Position numbers and translations under genes: made by a program. From UBA6059 sp040219045 (GTDB lineage Bacteria > Bacteroidota > Bacteroidia > Cytophagales > Cyclobacteriaceae), in contig OZ245881.1 in the NCBI GenBank assembly GCA_965229505.1, forward strand, positions 3,038,001 to 3,102,000: a stretch of DNA of 64,000 nt. The letters are read 5' to 3'. Of this stretch, positions 1-9,233 are shown piece by piece. The notes beneath the pieces were generated by a model, which was not told the DNA's origin, did not search any database, and saw only the letters and a list, made by a program, of their open reading frames with translations. The stretch's first letter is position 1. Each line of letters begins with the position of its first letter.

Positions 1-2120
1 GCACCCGCGGGTACATGCACATGCAGGTCATAGTTGTCAAAAGCCTTGTAATGAATACCCAGCGCCTCGGAGTTCGATTTTAGGTAGGAGAGAGCCGTCA
101 TTGCCGACTCCTTCATCACGTCACCGAGCTGACCGGAGAGCGTCAATTTGCCTTTTCCACGGCTTAAGCTGGACTCGATATACAATATTTCGCCACCTAC
201 TGGGGTCCAGGCCAAGCCCGTGACAATACCTGGCAGCTCATCATTTTCATAGAGCTCCTTGTCAAAAGTCTCTGTGCCTAAAATTCGCTGGACAGACGAT
301 GCTTTGATCTTCGGATCGTATTCCTCTTCCATCGCAATGGATTTGGCTACATTCCTCACCACCGCGCCAACTTTCCGCTCAAGATTTCTGACTCCCGACT
401 CTCTGGTGTATCCTTCTATTAGCTTAATAATCGCTTTCTTATCAAAGCTGATCTGACTAGCCTTGATCCCATGCTCTTCGCGCTGCTTGGGTATCAGGTG
501 TTTCTTTGCGATTTCAGTCTTCTCCTCGAGCGTATAGCCTGTGAGATCGATGATTTCCATTCTGTCCCGAAGGGCTGGCTGAATACTGTCCAACGAATTG
601 GCGGTAGCGATAAAGAGCACCTTGGAGAGATCATAGTCCACCTCCAGGTAGTTGTCTTTGAAGCTGAAGTTTTGCTCAGGGTCAAGTACCTCCAATAAGG
701 CAGATGACGGATCACCTCTAAAGTCAGAACTCACTTTATCGATCTCATCAAGGATAAAGACTGGATTGGATGACTTCACTTTGTTGATATTCTGGATGAC
801 CTTACCGGGCATAGCGCCAATGTAGGTCTTCCGGTGGCCTCTGATCTCGGCCTCATCATGTACTCCACCGAGTGACATACGCACATACTTGCGCTCCAAT
901 GCCTCAGCAATAGATCTTCCCAGGGATGTTTTCCCGACACCCGGAGGACCATATAAGCAGAGTATTGGGCCTTTGAGATCATTTTTTAGTTTACGCACGG
1001 CAAGATATTCGATGATCCTGTCCTTGACCTTGTCAAGTCCGAAGTGATCGCGATCGAGAATTTTCTTGGCACGCTTCAGGTCGAAATTATCTTCAGTATA
1101 TTCCTGCCAAGGCAAATCAACCAGTAGTTCTGCATAGGACATAGTTACCGGATACTCCGCAGCAGCAGGATTCATACGGTAAATCTTCTCGAGCTCTTTC
1201 TTGAAATGGAGCGCTACCTCTTCCGGCCATTTTTTCTCGGCGGCTTTAGATCTCAGGTTTTCCAGATCTTTATCAGGCCCCTCCTGACCCAGCTCATTTT
1301 GCAAGATCTTGAGTTGCTGTCTCAGGAAGTAATCACGCTGCTGTTGATCGATATCTGAGTGCACCTTGTTTTGGATCTCCTGCTTTAGCTCAAGCATCTG
1401 GATATCCTTGAGCATAAACTCCAGCAACTGCTCAGATCTAAGCAAAGCATTATCTTCTTCTAATAGCTTTTGCTTTTCAGCTACCTCCGCATTGATATTG
1501 GAGGATAGAAAGTGAGTGAGGAATGTCGAGCTCTCTATATTGTCCAAAGCTACTTGTGCCTCCTGGGGCAACTCCGGATTTAGCTTGATAATCTTTGAAG
1601 CAGCTTCTTTCAGCGATTGGATGATCGCTTTGGTCTCCCTCTTTTTATTTGGAGGAAAATTATCCTTGAGCACTGTATAGTTAGCAGTGATGTAAGGGTT
1701 CTCCTGTATGATTTCGTTGATTTTGAATCGGCTTCTTCCCTGAATGATGATGGTGGTATTGCCATCCGGTAAAACCAGCATTTTTATGATTCTGGCTACT
1801 GTACCAACCTCGAACAGATCTTTACTGGTGGGATCATCACTTTTTGCATTTTTTTGGGCTACCACCCCCAGTATTTTATTTCCCCTATAAGCCTTTTTAA
1901 CCAGCCGAATCGACTTTTGCCTACCTACCGTAATGGGGATCACTACACCTGGAAATAGGACGGTATTTCGGATCGGTAATATTGGCAGTTCTCCGGGAAG
2001 CTCATCTTTATCAAAGTCGTCACCCGTATCAGGGGTGATGAGTTGGATGAGTTCCTCAGATTCTTCGCCTGCAAGCCTCGTGGAGAAAAGAGAAGGTGAT
2101 TTATATTCTTCGTCGTGCAT
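1..2120 (-). CDS. lon: Lon ATP-dependent protease, 3' part cut by window edge
   Basis: This is the cytoplasmic AAA+ serine protease that degrades misfolded and regulatory proteins. I translated it by hand from the ATG at 2120 because the gene runs off the left edge. It begins MHDEEYKSPSL. An N-terminal substrate-binding domain (LPILPIRNTVLFPGVVIP) is followed by a coiled helical region and the AAA+ domain. Walker A is GPPGVGKTS (about 930-955) and Walker B is VFILDEIDKVS (about 735-770). The sequence leaves the window just inside the protease domain at HVHVPAG, so the catalytic Ser and Lys are outside and cannot be checked. The gene is divergent from the OmpA-family gene at 2272 with about 150 bp between them. 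Family identity is secure. Confidence 0.97.
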   Translation of the reverse strand, partial: MHDEEYKSPSLFSTRLAGEESEELIQLITPDTGDDFDKDELPGELPILPIRNTVLFPGVVIPITVGRQKSIRLVKKAYRGNKILGVVAQKNAKSDDPTSKDLFEVGTVARIIKMLVLPDGNTTIIIQGRSRFKINEIIQENPYITANYTVLKDNFPPNKKRETKAIIQSLKEAASKIIKLNPELPQEAQVALDNIESSTFLTHFLSSNINAEVAEKQKLLEEDNALLRSEQLLEFMLKDIQMLELKQEIQNKVHSDIDQQQRDYFLRQQLKILQNELGQEGPDKDLENLRSKAAEKKWPEEVALHFKKELEKIYRMNPAAAEYPVTMSYAELLVDLPWQEYTEDNFDLKRAKKILDRDHFGLDKVKDRIIEYLAVRKLKNDLKGPILCLYGPPGVGKTSLGRSIAEALERKYVRMSLGGVHDEAEIRGHRKTYIGAMPGKVIQNINKVKSSNPVFILDEIDKVSSDFRGDPSSALLEVLDPEQNFSFKDNYLEVDYDLSKVLFIATANSLDSIQPALRDRMEIIDLTGYTLEEKTEIAKKHLIPKQREEHGIKASQISFDKKAIIKLIEGYTRESGVRNLERKVGAVVRNVAKSIAMEEEYDPKIKASSVQRILGTETFDKELYENDELPGIVTGLAWTPVGGEILYIESSLSRGKGKLTLSGQLGDVMKESAMTALSYLKSNSEALGIHYKAFDNYDLHVHVPAG

Positions 2121-2271
2121 ATATCGTTACATCTGGAGATGCCAAAATGGCAGCCCGAGCTATTCGCCAAGGCGTAAATCTCGTGAGAAGCTATTATTTG
2201 CAAGCCCTGTGCCAAATTATTTTTATAATTGGTGAATTTGGAAGAACTTCAAATATAAATCCTGAACTGAT

Positions 2272-4272
2272 TTGATCCGAAGATCAACAAGCATCTTATT
2301 TCTCCTGTTCTCACTTATACTTCTAAGTACTTCTCAGTTGGCATTGGGCCAAAAGAAGAAGGATAAGGAGAAAAAGAAAAAAGAAAAACAAACAGAGGAG
2401 CCAGCCCCTCTGCCCGCAGAAGTAAAGTTCGATATCTACGATTTCAAGAACATGAATCGGATTACGGACTATTACGACAAAGGGAAAATGCAAAAACTCC
2501 GAGAACTTGAGGAGAAAAAGGACTGGGAGAAACTCTATGGTTCGCTGCACGATTATGTCAAAAACTTTGCGGTAGAGAATTTCTACAAAGACACCTACTG
2601 GATATGGCGGCTGGCCAAACTCACCGAACTCTATGGTGACATGGAGGAGGCCAGAATGCTCTATAAGTTGGTGCTCAGGCACCATCATGAAGGTATCAAC
2701 CTACAGGAAATAGAAATCTACTATGATACGCTGAACATTCAGGAAACGCAGCGATACGTACCACTGGACTATTATTATGAACTCGTCGAATACCGTAAGA
2801 GCATAGATACACTAAGACCCCCCAGAGGCGTATTATTAAATATCGGACCTACCGTAAATAGCCGCGATGCGGACTATGGGCCATCCCTGAGTGCGGATAA
2901 TACCAAACTGATTTTTACAGCCAGGAGAGAAGAAACTCAGCGAGGCTTACAGACGATCAAGAATGAGGATCTGTACTCAAGTGCATTCGATGGCAGACTC
3001 TGGTCGCTAAGCGAGCCACTTGATAATGTCAACACGATCTATAATGAAGGCTCTGCCTGTCAGAGTAGAGATGGTCAAAGGCTTTACTTTTCTCGCTGTG
3101 AGTCTCCGGATGGGTTTGGGAGCTGTGATCTCTATATGGCAAGTCTGGATGCTGATAGCACCTGGAGAGAGGTGGTTAACCTTGGCCCAAATATTAACAG
3201 TGTAGGCTGGGATTCACAGCCGTCACTTTCTCTCAATGAGGACACCATATTCTTTGCTTCCGACAGGATTGGAGGTTTTGGCCTGTCGGATATCTACTAT
3301 TCCGTAAAAGACAAATCCGGTGATTGGACGCCTGCTCGTAACCTGGGCCCTGTGGTCAATACCAGAGGTAATGATGTAAGTCCCTTTTTTCATCCTGAGT
3401 TTAAGGTCCTTTACTTCAGCTCAAATGGACAACTGTATAACTTCGGTGAGTTCGATATTTACAAAGCCTATAGTGAAAATGGCAATTGGACCGAACCGCT
3501 GAATATAGGCCCGCTTGTGAACGGAAGAGGTAGTGAATACTATTTCACAATCGACTCTAAAGCCAATCGGCTCTTTTATGCCCGATCTGTATCTGAGGAC
3601 CTGACTAAGCTTGATATTTATTCTTTTCCACTACCTATGGAGGCTCAGCCCCTGGCGGTAACGCCGGTGACTGGTTCATTGACTGATGGCAATAGTGGTG
3701 ATCCATTTGGTGGTATTGTATCTATTATTGATTTGGAACAGGGGGTAGAAGTAGCACCGCAGTTTCTGAATGAGCAAGGTCGGTTTGAGTTTGATCTCAT
3801 CAACCAGCGTAACTACTTGCTCGTGATACAAGGTGATGATTTCTTCAGGATAGAAGAGATGTTTTTCCTTGATGGACCAGCTGAGTTCAATTTCACGACG
3901 GAGGCAATCAGCAGTCGGATTCAGTTTGAGTCCATTGAGTTTGCCAATGGTATGTCAGACCTTCAGTCGCAGATGTATGGAGACCTCAATAAAATCGTCA
4001 ACTTCATGTATGACAATCCTGATTTCAAAATCAAGATATCGGGTCATACCGACTCAGATGGGCCTGCAGAGCTTAATCTCAAGCTCTCCCAGGAGCGCGC
4101 TCAAAACATCAGAGACTATATCGTGATCTTTGGCGGTATCGAGCCGGAGCGTGTAGGACATCAAGGGTTTGGTAGCTCTCAGCCATTAGTGGAAGGCACT
4201 AGCGAGGAAGCCAAGGCCATCAATAGGAGAGTTGAATTTGAAATCTCCCGCCCACAAGTTCAAAACGATTAA
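2272..4272 (+). CDS. PorE-like TPR/PD40-propeller/OmpA envelope protein
   Basis: A 666-residue exported protein. Order of parts: signal peptide (residues 1-26, ending LALGQ), a very basic stretch KKKDKEKKKKEKQ, a TPR-like helical region (about 50-170), a WD40/PD40-type beta-propeller with repeated SADNTKLIF, SRDGQRLYF and SLNEDTIFF strands (about 190-450), a carboxypeptidase-regulatory-like domain (about 460-550), and a C-terminal OmpA domain (HTDSDG and NRRVEFEI motifs) that binds peptidoglycan. This is the layout of PorE, the T9SS peptidoglycan anchor, but Bacteroidota carry several paralogues. No lipobox Cys follows the signal peptide, unlike lipoprotein PorE. The start is TTG: an in-frame stop sits at 2263 and no ATG precedes the signal peptide. 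Domain calls are strong; a T9SS role is inference. Confidence 0.85.
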   Translation: MIRRSTSILFLLFSLILLSTSQLALGQKKKDKEKKKKEKQTEEPAPLPAEVKFDIYDFKNMNRITDYYDKGKMQKLRELEEKKDWEKLYGSLHDYVKNFAVENFYKDTYWIWRLAKLTELYGDMEEARMLYKLVLRHHHEGINLQEIEIYYDTLNIQETQRYVPLDYYYELVEYRKSIDTLRPPRGVLLNIGPTVNSRDADYGPSLSADNTKLIFTARREETQRGLQTIKNEDLYSSAFDGRLWSLSEPLDNVNTIYNEGSACQSRDGQRLYFSRCESPDGFGSCDLYMASLDADSTWREVVNLGPNINSVGWDSQPSLSLNEDTIFFASDRIGGFGLSDIYYSVKDKSGDWTPARNLGPVVNTRGNDVSPFFHPEFKVLYFSSNGQLYNFGEFDIYKAYSENGNWTEPLNIGPLVNGRGSEYYFTIDSKANRLFYARSVSEDLTKLDIYSFPLPMEAQPLAVTPVTGSLTDGNSGDPFGGIVSIIDLEQGVEVAPQFLNEQGRFEFDLINQRNYLLVIQGDDFFRIEEMFFLDGPAEFNFTTEAISSRIQFESIEFANGMSDLQSQMYGDLNKIVNFMYDNPDFKIKISGHTDSDGPAELNLKLSQERAQNIRDYIVIFGGIEPERVGHQGFGSSQPLVEGTSEEAKAINRRVEFEISRPQVQND

Positions 4273-4285
4273 GTACTTCTTGACT

Positions 4286-5602
4286 TTAAGCGAATAGCTT
4301 GAAGATGTCATTGAAAATGGCAAATCCCATCAATCCTAGAAGGATGACCATACCCACTTTTTGAGCATTCTCCAGAAACTTGTCTGAAGGTTTTTGACCG
4401 GAGACTATTTCATAAGTAAGGAAGACCACATGCCCACCGTCCAGTGCTGGGATAGGCAGGAAGTTCATAAAGGCCAGAATCATGGAAATCAAACCTGTGA
4501 TTCTCCAGAAGTTACCCCAGTCCCAGGTGCCACCAAAGATTTTTGCGATTCCGATAGGGCCAGATAAGCTCTTACGTGGGTCTACATCCCCACTAAACAT
4601 CTTGCCAAAGGCCTTGATATTCACCCAAACAACGCCGAAGGCCTGCTGTGTACCCTTACCAATTGCCTCACCGAAAGAGTAATCGATGTGTGCAAACTCA
4701 AGGTCTTGGGTAGGGTAGAAGCCCAACGTGCCTTCAGGAGTCACTTTAAGATCCAATTCCTCGACACCCCCATCTCTGCGCACTTTGGCGGTGATACTGT
4801 TACCTCGATTTTCCTCAAGTAGTGATTTAAACTGGTCAAAGTATTCTACAGATTGACCATTCACTGAAATGAATTCGTCACCCTCTTGCAGACCACCTAT
4901 GGCCGCATTGGAGCCTTCCATGATCTGACCAACACCAAATGGGAATCGGATATCAATGAAATTGGCTGCCGCATCCTTTTCAGAGAATTTATCCAGAAAG
5001 TCAGATGGGATGGAGATGTTGATCTCTTGACCAGCGCGTTCCACAGTGTAGAAACCATCGTCGCTCAGCAACACATCAGGACTTCTGACATCATTGAATT
5101 TTTCAAAATCCTCACCGTTTATTCTAATGACTTTATCACCTGTCCTGAAGCCTATTTCCTGTCCAAGATCATAAGCAACTATACCGTATTTGTTGACCTC
5201 ATCTTTGGAGATATACGACTCACCATTGTTGAAAACCAGGATGACGAAGATGACAATACCAGTGATGACATTTACGATGATTCCTCCCATCATAACAATC
5301 AGTCTCTGCCATGCCGGCTTAGCGCGAAACTCCCATGGTTCGGGCTCTTCACTGAGTGTTTTGGTATCAAGGGATTCATCGATCATGCCCGAGATTTTCA
5401 CAAAACCTCCCAATGGAATCGCTCCGATGGAGTATTCCGTTTCGCCATACTGAAATCCCCAGATCTTCGGAGGGAAGCCAATAGAGTACTTTTCCACCCT
5501 CATGCCGAAGGCCTTGGCCGCCAATAAGTGACCCGCTTCGTGCAACCCTACTAAAATAGAAAGGCCCAACAAAAGCTGGCCCGTCATCACTAATGCTTCC
5601 AT
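4286..5602 (-). CDS. rseP: RseP-type site-2 zinc metalloprotease
   Basis: An inner-membrane intramembrane protease (M50 family) that cleaves membrane-bound regulators such as anti-sigma factors and clears signal-peptide remnants. The zinc motif HEAGH is at residues 21-25 in the first membrane segment. A PDZ region lies in the middle (GLQEGDEFISVNG). The second metal motif region NFLPIPALDGGH lies near the C-terminus and is followed by a last hydrophobic segment. Length 438 is normal. Its ATG overlaps the dxr stop by one base (TAATG), so it is translated from the dxr transcript. The dxr-rseP order is common in Bacteroidota. The ECF sigma/anti-sigma pair at 25 kb is a possible but unproven client. 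Confidence 0.95.
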   Translation of the reverse strand: MEALVMTGQLLLGLSILVGLHEAGHLLAAKAFGMRVEKYSIGFPPKIWGFQYGETEYSIGAIPLGGFVKISGMIDESLDTKTLSEEPEPWEFRAKPAWQRLIVMMGGIIVNVITGIVIFVILVFNNGESYISKDEVNKYGIVAYDLGQEIGFRTGDKVIRINGEDFEKFNDVRSPDVLLSDDGFYTVERAGQEINISIPSDFLDKFSEKDAAANFIDIRFPFGVGQIMEGSNAAIGGLQEGDEFISVNGQSVEYFDQFKSLLEENRGNSITAKVRRDGGVEELDLKVTPEGTLGFYPTQDLEFAHIDYSFGEAIGKGTQQAFGVVWVNIKAFGKMFSGDVDPRKSLSGPIGIAKIFGGTWDWGNFWRITGLISMILAFMNFLPIPALDGGHVVFLTYEIVSGQKPSDKFLENAQKVGMVILLGLMGFAIFNDIFKLFA

Positions 5603-6768
5603 TAATTATTGATTAATTCGTGTGCTATTCTTCTCGTCTCTTTGTCCGTATCTACGTAATCCTCGAGTTGTGGATTAGGCAGATACGCTATTTTGTCCAT
5701 GCATGCCTTCACTACTTCCGACATCTCCAGGAAGCCTACCTTATCCTCAAGAAAGGCCGCTACCGCAATTTCGTTGGCAGCATTTAAGATACATGGGCTG
5801 TTGCCAGCCTTGTGCAAGGCATCATACGCCAGTTGCAAGTTCGCAAAGGTATCTAAATCAGGCTTCTCAAATGTCAATGAAGGATAATCTGTGAAACTAA
5901 ACCTTGGGTAGTCGGCCTTCCATCGATGTGGATAGGCTAACGCAAACTGAATCGGTATACGCATGTCAGGTAGTCCAAGTTGCGCCTTCATTGATCCATC
6001 TTCAAACTGTACCATGGAATGAATGATGGATTGAGGGTGAACGACCACCTCTATTTGTGAAGCCTTCAGACCAAATAGCCATTTAGCCTCGATCACTTCC
6101 AGCCCTTTATTCATCATGCTGGCTGAGTCGATGGTGATCTTCGCACCCATATCCCAGTTGGGATGTTTGAGGGCTTGCGCTTTGGTCACTGTTGCTAAAT
6201 ACGCTCTGTCCTTACCACGAAAGGGCCCTCCTGAAGCCGTCAGGATTATTTTCTCGATAGGGTTATGAAACTCACCAACCAGACACTGAAATATTGCGGA
6301 GTGCTCTGAATCGACGGGGTAAATATTCACGCCTTTTTCTTCAGCAAGCGCAGTGATTAACTCTCCAGCCACTACCAGCGTTTCTTTGTTCGCTAGCGCA
6401 ATATGTTTACCAGCGTTGATCGCATGGATCGTCGGCTGTAAGCCGGCATACCCCATCAACGCTGTGAGCACCACATCTATTTGCTCCATCTCGACCACAC
6501 TACAAAGTGACTTTGCGCCACTATAGACTTTAATGCCCTGAGAGTCTAGCGCTGCAAAAACCTTGTCATAATGCGTGTCATTCCCAATCACGACAGTATT
6601 GGGGTGGTATTTACTCGCTTGTTCTATGAGCAGATCAGCACTATTCTCAGCAGAGAGTACTTCTACTTCAAACTGCTCCGGATGTCTGCTGATGACATCC
6701 AATGCCTGCGTGCCAATAGAACCCGTGCTACCAAGGATGGCTACATGTCGTTTGTTTGATTCCTTCAA
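5602..6768 (-). CDS. dxr: 1-deoxy-D-xylulose 5-phosphate reductoisomerase
   Basis: The second enzyme of the MEP isoprenoid pathway, converting DXP to MEP with NADPH and a divalent metal. The 388-residue protein has the N-terminal NADPH-binding motif GSTGSIGTQALDV (residues 13-25), the metal and substrate motifs PVDSEHSAIFQ and LTASGGPFRG, and the substrate-binding stretch ITIDSASMMNKGLEVIEA. Length is typical. The gene lies between the GH3-family gene (4 bp upstream) and rseP (1-bp overlap), forming a three-gene minus-strand operon. The window therefore relies on the non-mevalonate route for isoprenoids. Identity is secure. Confidence 0.97.
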   Translation of the reverse strand: MKESNKRHVAILGSTGSIGTQALDVISRHPEQFEVEVLSAENSADLLIEQASKYHPNTVVIGNDTHYDKVFAALDSQGIKVYSGAKSLCSVVEMEQIDVVLTALMGYAGLQPTIHAINAGKHIALANKETLVVAGELITALAEEKGVNIYPVDSEHSAIFQCLVGEFHNPIEKIILTASGGPFRGKDRAYLATVTKAQALKHPNWDMGAKITIDSASMMNKGLEVIEAKWLFGLKASQIEVVVHPQSIIHSMVQFEDGSMKAQLGLPDMRIPIQFALAYPHRWKADYPRFSFTDYPSLTFEKPDLDTFANLQLAYDALHKAGNSPCILNAANEIAVAAFLEDKVGFLEMSEVVKACMDKIAYLPNPQLEDYVDTDKETRRIAHELINN

Positions 6769-6772
6769 AAGA

Positions 6773-8269
6773 CTAAAGTCGATGTTTGATTAATTGATCG
6801 GCGATATTGCGATCATTCGAGAGTCGGGGCACTTTGTTTTGTCCTCCTAGTTTACCTAATGATTTCATGTAAGTTATAAAGGCTTGCTTTTGTAAACCTA
6901 TGATCTTCAGGTTTGTTAAGATTTTCCCAACAATCAGATCCTCATAGTAGCTGTTCAGGTTGACCAGATGCTTATCCAGTGTTTTTTCAAAGGCTGCTAA
7001 ATCTGACGGAGGATTGGCGAACTCTACATACCATTCGTGCCTTGGGAGGCCCTCTCCGGGACTGACATTTGGGGCTACCGTAAATTCCGTGAGTTCGACC
7101 TCAGGATACTCAGCCATAGTCAGTTTCATTGCCTTCTCGACTTCCTCTCCGATCACATGCTCACCAAACGCTGATATAAAATGCTTGATACGCCCTGTAA
7201 CTAATAATCTATAGGGGCGTGTAGAAACAAACTTGATAGTATCGCCAATCGAATATCCCCACAATCCTGCATTACTATTGATGATGACGGCATAGTTGAC
7301 CCCCATCTCTACTTCTTCAATGGTCAGGCGCGTCGGATTCACATTGAAGTACTCATCGGCAGGCACAAATTCAAAGAAGATGCCTGAGTTCACCAAAAGC
7401 AGAAGACCTTCGGCATCTTGAGAATCCTGGTAGGCGATGAAGCCCTCGGAGGCCGGATAGGTCTCTATAGAATCCACCTTCTTACCTATGCTTTCATACA
7501 ATTTTGCCCGATAGGGCTCAAAGTTGACACCACCATAGACGAACAGCGAGAAGTCGGGGAATAGGTCCTTGATGGACTTACCAGAAACTTTCGTCAGTCG
7601 ATCAAAGTACATCTGTACCCATGGCGGTATACCAGAGATGAGCGACATGTTGGCTGACATAGTCTCTGCCACCACTTTGTCGACTTTCTCCTCCCAATCT
7701 TCAATGCAGTTGGTTTCATAGCTAGGCATCTGATTGCTGCGGAGGTATTGCGGCACATGATGGTTGACGATTCCCGATAGGCGGCCTGTGTGAATACCTG
7801 CTCTCTGCTCCAGAATAGGGCTGCCGGATAGAAAGATCAGCTTCCCATCAAGGAATCTACTGTTACCAGTCTCATGGACATAGCTGAGCAGCGCATCACG
7901 AGCACTGTTGATGTGATTGGGAATTGAATCCTTGGTTATCGGGATGTATTTGGTACCGGATGTGGTGCCGGAAGTCTTGGCAAAATAAGCCGGCTTACCT
8001 GGCCAGAGTACATTGCTTTGACCATCCAGTATTTTATTGACATATGGGGATAGTTCCTCATAATCCCGAATCGGCACTGCGGACTTAAAATCATCATGAT
8101 TGGTGATCTCATTAAAGCGATGATCTTTACCAAACTGAGTAGGAGTTGCCTTTTTTATGATATTTTTAAAGACCCTGGATTGGGAATCACCGGGATGGGA
8201 AGACCAGCGCTTTTGTTGGTTAGCTACTACTGCGGCGAGGGGCCTGCTAAGTATAGATTTGATTCCCAT
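6773..8269 (-). CDS. GH3 auxin-responsive promoter family protein
   Basis: A member of the GH3 family, acyl-adenylate-forming enzymes named from plant hormone conjugases. In bacteria the substrate is unknown. An ATP-binding P-loop-like motif AKTSGTTSGTKYIPIT is present, and the C-terminal part carries the family's VTGRIKHFISAFGEHV stretch. I start it at the ATG at 8269 (MGIKSILSRPLAAVV), which matches family N-termini. The longer reading frame to 8359 would run deep into the divergent methyltransferase gene. It is the first gene of the GH3-dxr-rseP operon. Only 19 bp separate its start from the divergent gene, so each promoter must lie inside the other gene. Family call is strong; reaction not known. 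Confidence 0.88.
   Translation of the reverse strand: MGIKSILSRPLAAVVANQQKRWSSHPGDSQSRVFKNIIKKATPTQFGKDHRFNEITNHDDFKSAVPIRDYEELSPYVNKILDGQSNVLWPGKPAYFAKTSGTTSGTKYIPITKDSIPNHINSARDALLSYVHETGNSRFLDGKLIFLSGSPILEQRAGIHTGRLSGIVNHHVPQYLRSNQMPSYETNCIEDWEEKVDKVVAETMSANMSLISGIPPWVQMYFDRLTKVSGKSIKDLFPDFSLFVYGGVNFEPYRAKLYESIGKKVDSIETYPASEGFIAYQDSQDAEGLLLLVNSGIFFEFVPADEYFNVNPTRLTIEEVEMGVNYAVIINSNAGLWGYSIGDTIKFVSTRPYRLLVTGRIKHFISAFGEHVIGEEVEKAMKLTMAEYPEVELTEFTVAPNVSPGEGLPRHEWYVEFANPPSDLAAFEKTLDKHLVNLNSYYEDLIVGKILTNLKIIGLQKQAFITYMKSLGKLGGQNKVPRLSNDRNIADQLIKHRL
8254..8261 (+). promoter_or_regulatory. Possible -7 promoter element for methyltransferase gene
   Basis: TAGATTTG matches the Bacteroidota -7 consensus TAnnTTTG exactly and sits 28 bp before the ATG at 8289, inside the 5' end of the divergent GH3 gene. 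No convincing -33 TTTG was found at the expected spacing. A single short match like this can occur by chance. Confidence 0.3.
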
Positions 8270-8288
8270 GGGGTTGCAAAATAAGTGA

Positions 8289-9203
8289 ATGAAAGACGAA
8301 TTAGTAAAGTTGGATTCGAATAATACATCAGAGGTCAAATCTGTTGCCACTCCGTCCAATATCGAGGAGTATTACATAAGCTGTGAAAATGCCTACAGGG
8401 ATTTTTGGGACTTGGACCATAGCGGCTCGATGTGTCTTGGCTTTTGGAAGAAAGGCACAAAAGACTTACGAGAAGCACTGGCCTATCAGAATGAAGTCAT
8501 GGCAGATAAAGTGGGTATAACGGGTCACGACCGTGTGTTGGATGCCGGATGTGGTGTGGGTGGTAGTGCCGTATTTCTAGCAAAGAGGGTTGGTTGCAAG
8601 GTCACTGGGATTACGCTAGTGGAGGATCAGGTTCAAAAGGCCACTGCCTATGCTAGCCGAAATGCCGTCAATCAACTGGTCAACTTCCAGCGGCAGGATT
8701 ATACCAACACAGATTTCCCGGATGCGTCTTTCGATGTAGTCTGGGGCGTTGAGAGCATATGCTATGCCGAACCTAAAACTGCTTTTATTGAGGAGGCATT
8801 CAGGCTACTCAAGCCGGGAGGGAGGTTGATAATTGCGGAGAATCTAGCCACCAAGGAGGAGATGACTCCATCTGAAAGAGCTGATTTATATGATAATGGA
8901 TTTAAGCTCTGTATGGTCAATTCACTTGATACTGCGGATCAATATCGCAACAACCTCAGCGCAGCTGGATTCGAGCAGGTGTCTATTGATGACGTGACGG
9001 AGTTGATACGACCTTCGATCAACCGTCTTCATTTAGGATACTACCCTGCGACCGCCTACAACAAGGTCAAAAACCTATTGGGGAGGAACTTCTCACCAGT
9101 GCAATTGGGGAATACTAAGATGCTTTACTACCTGCATAAATCTCTCAAGCAAAATCTCTGGGAATATGGCTTGATTTATGCACAAAAGCCTAAAACCCGT
9201 TAA
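8289..9203 (+). CDS. SAM-dependent methyltransferase, sterol/tocopherol MT-like
   Basis: A class I methyltransferase of 304 residues. The SAM-binding motif I is VLDAGCGVGGSAVFLAKR, motif post-I is KVTGITLVEDQ, and FDVVWGVESICYAE and LKPGGRLIIAE mark motifs II and III. This arrangement resembles cyclopropane-fatty-acid, sterol C-24 and gamma-tocopherol methyltransferases, so a lipid or isoprenoid substrate is plausible. No substrate can be named from sequence. The gene is divergent from the GH3-dxr-rseP operon and followed after 30 bp by htrA on the same strand. The ATG at 8289 gives a compact N-terminus. Confidence 0.88.
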   Translation: MKDELVKLDSNNTSEVKSVATPSNIEEYYISCENAYRDFWDLDHSGSMCLGFWKKGTKDLREALAYQNEVMADKVGITGHDRVLDAGCGVGGSAVFLAKRVGCKVTGITLVEDQVQKATAYASRNAVNQLVNFQRQDYTNTDFPDASFDVVWGVESICYAEPKTAFIEEAFRLLKPGGRLIIAENLATKEEMTPSERADLYDNGFKLCMVNSLDTADQYRNNLSAAGFEQVSIDDVTELIRPSINRLHLGYYPATAYNKVKNLLGRNFSPVQLGNTKMLYYLHKSLKQNLWEYGLIYAQKPKTR

Positions 9204-9233
9204 GCACAGTTTCGTAATTAGAATTGAAAATAT

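Noticed and set aside
4886..5527. 213-residue frame on the plus strand inside rseP
   Set aside because: Antisense shadow of rseP, with no family match or plausible start. The rseP frame shows all expected motifs.
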